From Corticium candelabrum (Eukaryota; Porifera; Homoscleromorpha; Homosclerophorida; Plakinidae), in contig NC_085088.1 in the NCBI RefSeq assembly GCF_963422355.1, positions 8,580,985 through 8,644,984 of the forward strand: 64,000 nt of DNA. Reading direction: 5' to 3'. The notes beneath the pieces were generated by a model, which saw nothing but the letters and a program-made list of their open reading frames with translations, made no database searches and was not told the origin of the DNA. Each line of letters starts with the position of its first letter. The first letter of the stretch is position 1. The position numbers were made by a program, and so were the translations under genes. Below are positions 59,848 to 64,000 of the stretch, one piece after another.

Positions 59848-59914
59848 TCTAACATGATCTTCAGAAGATCTAAACCCTCTACAGTTTAATAGCTATAAAG
59901 GATCTCCTATTAAA

Positions 59915-61502
59915 GTGATAGGAGATATCCATATTCCAGTCCAGTGTGGAAAGCACAAACTAGGTGGATTTCCTTTCTACGTGACATCCTCTGGAGCAAA
60001 CATTATGGGAGTGGATCTTTTTGATGCATTGGGGTTTCAAATAGTTCAAGACGATCTGACTCAAAGAAAAGAGCCTATCCTGCAAGTGGTATCAAAATGG
60101 CAGAGTGAATGGCCTAGCCTTTTTACGGGCTTAGGATATGTCAAGGAATTTGCTCATCAGCCCATGATCAACCCAGATGTTAAACCAGTGGTGCAATCTT
60201 TACGCCGAATTCCTCTGGCGTTGCGTGACGAGGTTTCGCTAGAGTTGAAGCGATTGGAATCAGAGGCTATCATTGAGAAAGTGGTGTCGTCTCCCTGGGT
60301 GTCAAATTTAGTAGTCGTAAGAAAGAAATCTGGAGAGATTCGCTTATGTGTCGATCTTCGTCAAGTAAATAAAGCTGTTATTCCACAGAAATATCATTAC
60401 CTACTGTTGAAGAGATAGCTGCGGAGTTCTATGGTTCGGCCATCTTTACTAAATTGAACTTGAAGCAAGGAGATCTACAGGTGCCTTTGATGGAAGACAG
60501 TCGCAATCTTACAGCTTTTGTGACACACGATGGAGTATATCGGTTTCGTCGAATGCCATTTGGTTTGTCACCGCACCGAGTGCTTTTCAACAGATGATGG
60601 CGACCATCGTGTCTGGAATCAAGGGAGCATTGGTATTTATGGATGATATTGTTGTCCATGGTCCTACACAAGAGTCTCACGATCATGGACTAAAGCAGGT
60701 GTTACAGAAACTGACCGACCACAAGTTGACCTTAAATGAAGACAAGTGCATGTTTTCTAAGCGACAAGTGGAGTTTCTGGGGTATGTCATCTCGGCACAG
60801 GGAATAATGACACAGCAATCAAACGTGAAAGCCATACAGGAGGTCCCATCACCAACTTCATCTGCGGAGTTGGCTTCGTTTCTTGGAATGGCAAATTACT
60901 ACCTGCGTTTTGTGCAAGATTACGCAGAGATCACTACTCCTCTAAGACGGTTGTTGAAACAAGATGTTTCTTGGAAGTGGACAAATGAATGTCAACTACC
61001 ATTCCAGCAATTAAAAGACTCAGTTACGTCAGCCCCGGTTCTAGCACATTTTTCAACTATGGCAGTTCCGTATGTAACCTGTGATGCTTCTGGAACGGCG
61101 TTAGGCGCTGTTCTTTCACAATATCAGGACGGACAGGAGCGACCTGTGACGTTTACATCGAGAGCGTTAACAGAGACAGAGAAGAAATACTCAGTGGCGG
61201 AACGAGACGCATTGGCCTGTATTGGGGCAGCGGAGCGTTGGCACATCTATTTGTATGACCGAAGATTTGTTTTACGCACGGACCATCAGGCGTTGACAAC
61301 TCTTCTTTCAATAACCGGTTCTGGACAACGCCCTCTTAGATTACATAGATGGGCGGATAGATTGCATAGGTATAATTTCTCAGTACAGTATAGACCTGGT
61401 AAGCAAAATCAAGTTGCTGATTTTTTGTCAAGTGTCAATCATCAAATTGTTGGTTGTCTCAGTGATGAGCCAGATGCTGCTGCTGAGGATGATAGTCTGT
61501 GA
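59915..61502 (+). pseudogene. Ty3 protease end, reverse transcriptase and RNase H
   Basis: RT: WVSNLVVVRKKSGEIRLCVD, then after a frameshift near 60400 FTKLNLKQGDLQVPL, where the catalytic Asp of motif A (KLDL) is Asn. Then RFRRMPFGL and FMDDIVVHG (FMDD at 60636-60647). RNase H: VTCDASGTALGAVLSQ, KYSVAERDALACIG and LRTDHQALTTL. Frames are broken between 60400 and 60594. Confidence 0.88.
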
Positions 61503-61511
61503 ATTCAGACA

Positions 61512-62682
61512 TTGACGGTTTCTTCGGACACAATTGTTTCTCTTGAGGAATTGGAACAGGAATCAGTTGTAGATGACATCACACAAGAGGTTGTTCAGTT
61601 TGTGCAGAAAGGATGGCCATTGAGAATGACTGATGAGAGTCTTCAACGATATTATCATGTTCGATCCGAGCTATTCTTATGGGGCAAAGATCTGAAATGC
61701 TTGGCTAGAGGTCAGCGAGTAATCAGACCACAGAAGTTGCGTGAGAAGGTGTTGGGGATAGCACATGAAGGACATTTAGGAATGGTACGAATGAAACAGC
61801 GTTGTAGGGAGGTGGTATGGTGGCCAGGAATGGATAAGCAAGTTGAGAATTGGGTAAGAGATTGTGAAGCGTGTCTCCTGAGTGGGAAATCAGTTCGTCC
61901 TAGGGTGGCTCCATTACAACCAGTTCAGTGGCCTGCACGACCTCGGGACCGAATTCAGATTGATATTTTTGGAGAACTGCACGCAGCTCCCTACAGCCAG
62001 TGATCGTTGTTCATGACTTATTTTCAAAGTGGCCGGAGGTGCAAGTCATGCAGAATGTAACCACTGCCACTGTCATTGCTTTTCTTCAGTCTTTATTTGT
62101 TAGATGGGGTTTGCCAAGTATCATTGTTACCGACAATGGACCACATTTCACGTCGTTTCAGTTTGAGAAATATTTGCAAAAGAAAGCTATTCAGCATGTT
62201 AGGACGTCTTGTTACCATCCTGAGGCGAATGGAGGTTTTGAGAGATTTAATCAGGCATTGAAACAGGGTTTAAAACTCACCTTGCAAATGACAAATCCAT
62301 TATCAACGCGATACGATCGATCTTGGTAAATTATCGAATGACACCCCATGCTTTGACTAGACGGTCACCTGCTGAATTAATGCTTGGAAAAAAACTTCGA
62401 GGACCATTGGATACTCTACGACTGCAAACTGAACCCAAGAGTAGCAAGGTGCAGGATACGAACGAGAACGAAGGTCTGCGGGCAGACATTCAACGTAAGC
62501 AAGAAAAAGTAAAATCATACGTAGATAAGAAAATGTCAGCTAGAATGTCGTCATTTGAGACGGGAGATTGGGTGAGGATCAAGCGACCTCAAGTTGGTCT
62601 CAAGTTACGATCACAACTTTCAGCACCAATACAAATTCAGAAGAAGATCTCGAATGACTCCTACTTGTTGAGTGACAGGTGA
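61512..62682 (+). pseudogene. Ty3 integrase
   Basis: HHCC finger: HEGHLGMVRMKQRC...VRDCEACL. Core: RIQIDIFG (first Asp), IVTDNGPHFTSFQFEKYLQ (second Asp), HPEANGGFERFNQALKQ (Glu). After a shift NYRMTPHALTRRSPAELMLG and a basic C-terminal domain to 62682. Frameshifts near 61995 and 62325. Confidence 0.88.
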
Positions 62683-62688
62683 AAATGG

Positions 62689-62973
62689 CATGCAAATAAT
62701 CTCGTACGAACTAAAGCCCCACCTTCTCTATCCTCCAAGCTAGCAGATTTAGAGCATATGCCGCTAGGACCACTTCTAGGGGAGGGAGATCAATCATTTG
62801 GCATAGCAGAGGAAGGAGAGAGAAATGAACAAGGTCGTTTGGAAGAGTTACAAGAACAGAGAAATGAACAAGATCGTTTGGAAGAGTTACAAGAACAGGC
62901 TCCCAGAAGATCAACGAGACTGCGCCATCGCCCAGCTTACCATCGGGATTTTGTTCATCAATACGCTACCTAG
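62689..62973 (+). pseudogene. Ty3 pol C-terminal tail
   Basis: Continues from the integrase with a LADLEHMPLGPLLGEG segment, two copies of a GERNEQGRLEELQEQ-type repeat, then APRRSTRLRHRPAYHRDFVH before TAG. The R-R-S-T-R-x-R-x-P end is usual for Ty3 integrases. Confidence 0.7.
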
Positions 62974-62994
62974 ATATTATTGACAATTTTGGAA

Positions 62995-63171
62995 AGCGGA
63001 AAGTTGTTGTGTATGGTTTCCTGCATCCGGGGTTGTGTTGCTTTGACTGAATTCCGGTTGTGTCATTCCGGTGAATGTTGAGTTAGTCTAGAGAGCGTAT
63101 ATGTTATAGTAGTAAAATATAGATAACTTGTGTTACACGAACACCACACTTATCTAGAGAGCGCGTTACAA
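62995..63171 (+). repeat. Possible polypurine tract and short 3' LTR
   Basis: GGAAAGCGGAAAG right after pol could be a polypurine tract. The following TGTTGTGTATGG...GCGCGTTACA starts TG and ends CA (about 63004-63171). The 5' LTR is absent, so this cannot be confirmed by comparison. Confidence 0.35.
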
Positions 63172-63780
63172 ATTGTGAATTACTCTGCAAACTTTACGGA
63201 ACAAAATAATCTGCTGTCTATTGTGAGAGTTTCGCCTGTATATGTACATAGAAACTTTTTTCTATCTACGGGACGCAGTATTTACGTTGCTGTTAGAACA
63301 CATGTTGTGGTCTCGTAATACGCTTTTTTACGTAGTGTCTCGGGCCACGAGTGCATGGGGAACGCGCCAGAGAACTTCTGGAGCTAGGATACAGCAAGAA
63401 GATGACCCACGCGATCGGAATGGGTGAAGCATGCATTTGTAACGACTAGAGAAACCCCGATGGAAAAGTCCGGAACTGGGAAAAGAAAGGGGTCCAGGAG
63501 CGGTTGGCCCAGAACCGAGAAGTCCAGAACCGGATGGCTCAGAAAAATGGTCCAATCTATCATGTACATTACTAATTCCAGTATGCCATCGCCGCTTGCG
63601 TTGCCATCTCTTGGCCTTCAACGTCGTTTCGGCCGTTGCTTCGACGGTCGATCATCGCTCGGTTGCATGTCTTGTTGTTGTCTGCCATCGCTTGGTTGTC
63701 CATCACTTGTACATTTGCATTGAAATTCAGCGCTGCTAAACGCTGTCTATACCTATACAGGACGTGACCCATCGGCTATC
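63172..63780. other. Unassigned; low-complexity ORFs only
   Basis: Contains degenerate AGAACCGG / CCGGAACTGG repeats at 63470-63540 and a Gln/Asn-rich minus-strand ORF (63772-63572). No family recognised. Confidence 0.45.
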
Positions 63781-63860
63781 TACGTTCTCCCATCGCCTAG
63801 GGCGACGAGATGGGGCGGGTGCCCGCCCGAGACGTTAGGAGAACGTATAAAAGGCCGAGT
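63779..63860 (+). promoter_or_regulatory. Possible promoter: inverted repeat and TATA box
   Basis: TACGTTCTCC at about 63780 is inverted as GGAGAACGTA at 63838-63847, and TATAAAAGGC follows at 63847-63856. GC-rich sequence lies between. Could belong to a gene or an LTR that continues beyond the window. Confidence 0.4.
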
Positions 63861-64000
63861 GCCAGCGCTCCTTGATGCGGACTTTCGGGATTGGCAGGAG
63901 TTGGCCTAACGCAAGGGCAGAGAAATCTGGTAAACTGCACCAAAGCAAGGCAGGCCTGTAGCGAAAGTGGTCCGGCTTAACGTGCGCTAGCAAGTATGTA

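Larger units (their letters stand above)
57000..59890 (-). mobile_element. APE-type LINE, frame-shifted
   Basis: Minus strand in order: endonuclease (59847-59160), linker (59179-58605), reverse transcriptase (58361-57720), C-terminal domain (57708-57184). Its 5' end abuts the truncated Ty3 element at 59.9 kb; no target duplication could be recognised. Confidence 0.83.
59891..62973 (+). mobile_element. Ty3-like LTR retrotransposon, pol region (5' truncated)
   Basis: Starts inside the protease end (ANIMGVDLFDALGF) and continues through RT, RNase H, integrase and a C-terminal tail in at least five frames. No gag and no 5' LTR upstream; the APE LINE lies there instead. Confidence 0.87.

Noticed and set aside
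63328..63772. Overlapping Ser/Pro- and Asn/Gln-rich ORFs as a gene
   Set aside because: Low complexity on both strands and built on a short AGAACCGG repeat; no support beyond openness.

Overview
This is a eukaryotic, almost certainly invertebrate animal, genomic window. There are no bacterial operons; genes are split into short exons with GT/AG introns, dinucleotide repeats are long and frequent, and most of the recognisable coding matter is transposon. The mix (REL-endonuclease LINEs with microsatellite tails, Helitron, PIF/Harbinger, THAP-type and pogo-like DNA elements, Ty3) fits an early-branching marine invertebrate such as a sponge or cnidarian, but the species cannot be named from sequence alone.

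Host genes. The best-supported gene is a complete GPATCH1 orthologue (G-patch splicing-associated protein) on the minus strand. I could assemble 15 exons with consistent splice phases from the ATG at 54711 to the stop at 31423, giving a 682-residue protein spread over 23.3 kb, about 9% of it coding. A second minus-strand gene at 14051 to 9027 (six phase-compatible exons, possible terminal exon near 971-1103) encodes an unrecognised coiled-coil protein, perhaps CCDC178-like.

Layout. 0-4.3 kb: mostly unassigned, with a minisatellite and a pogo-like terminus. 4.3-6.34 kb: one REL-type LINE split into an inverted 5' half and a forward 3' half. 7.1-8.5 kb: foldback repeat and a Harbinger mini-element. 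9-14 kb: coiled-coil gene with a TIR element flanked by TA repeats. 15.2-20 kb: decayed autonomous Helitron, minus strand. 20.2-22.9 kb: foldback element, then a 2.1-kb long-TIR element with another repeat inserted in one arm. 23.8-31.2 kb: chain of same-orientation REL-type LINE copies, each ending in (GACA)n. 31.4-54.7 kb: GPATCH1, whose introns hold LINE fragments, pogo-like MITEs, a gag fragment, a THAP element and many (CA)n tracts. 54.9-56.6 kb: another REL LINE (minus). 57.0-59.9 kb: APE-type LINE (minus). 59.9-63.2 kb: Ty3-like pol with a possible 3' LTR.

The mobile elements all look decayed (frameshifts, stops, lost catalytic residues). The two host genes read cleanly. The most notable pattern is that several LINE families each abut their own microsatellite, above all the (GACA)n-bounded chain at 23.8-31.2 kb.
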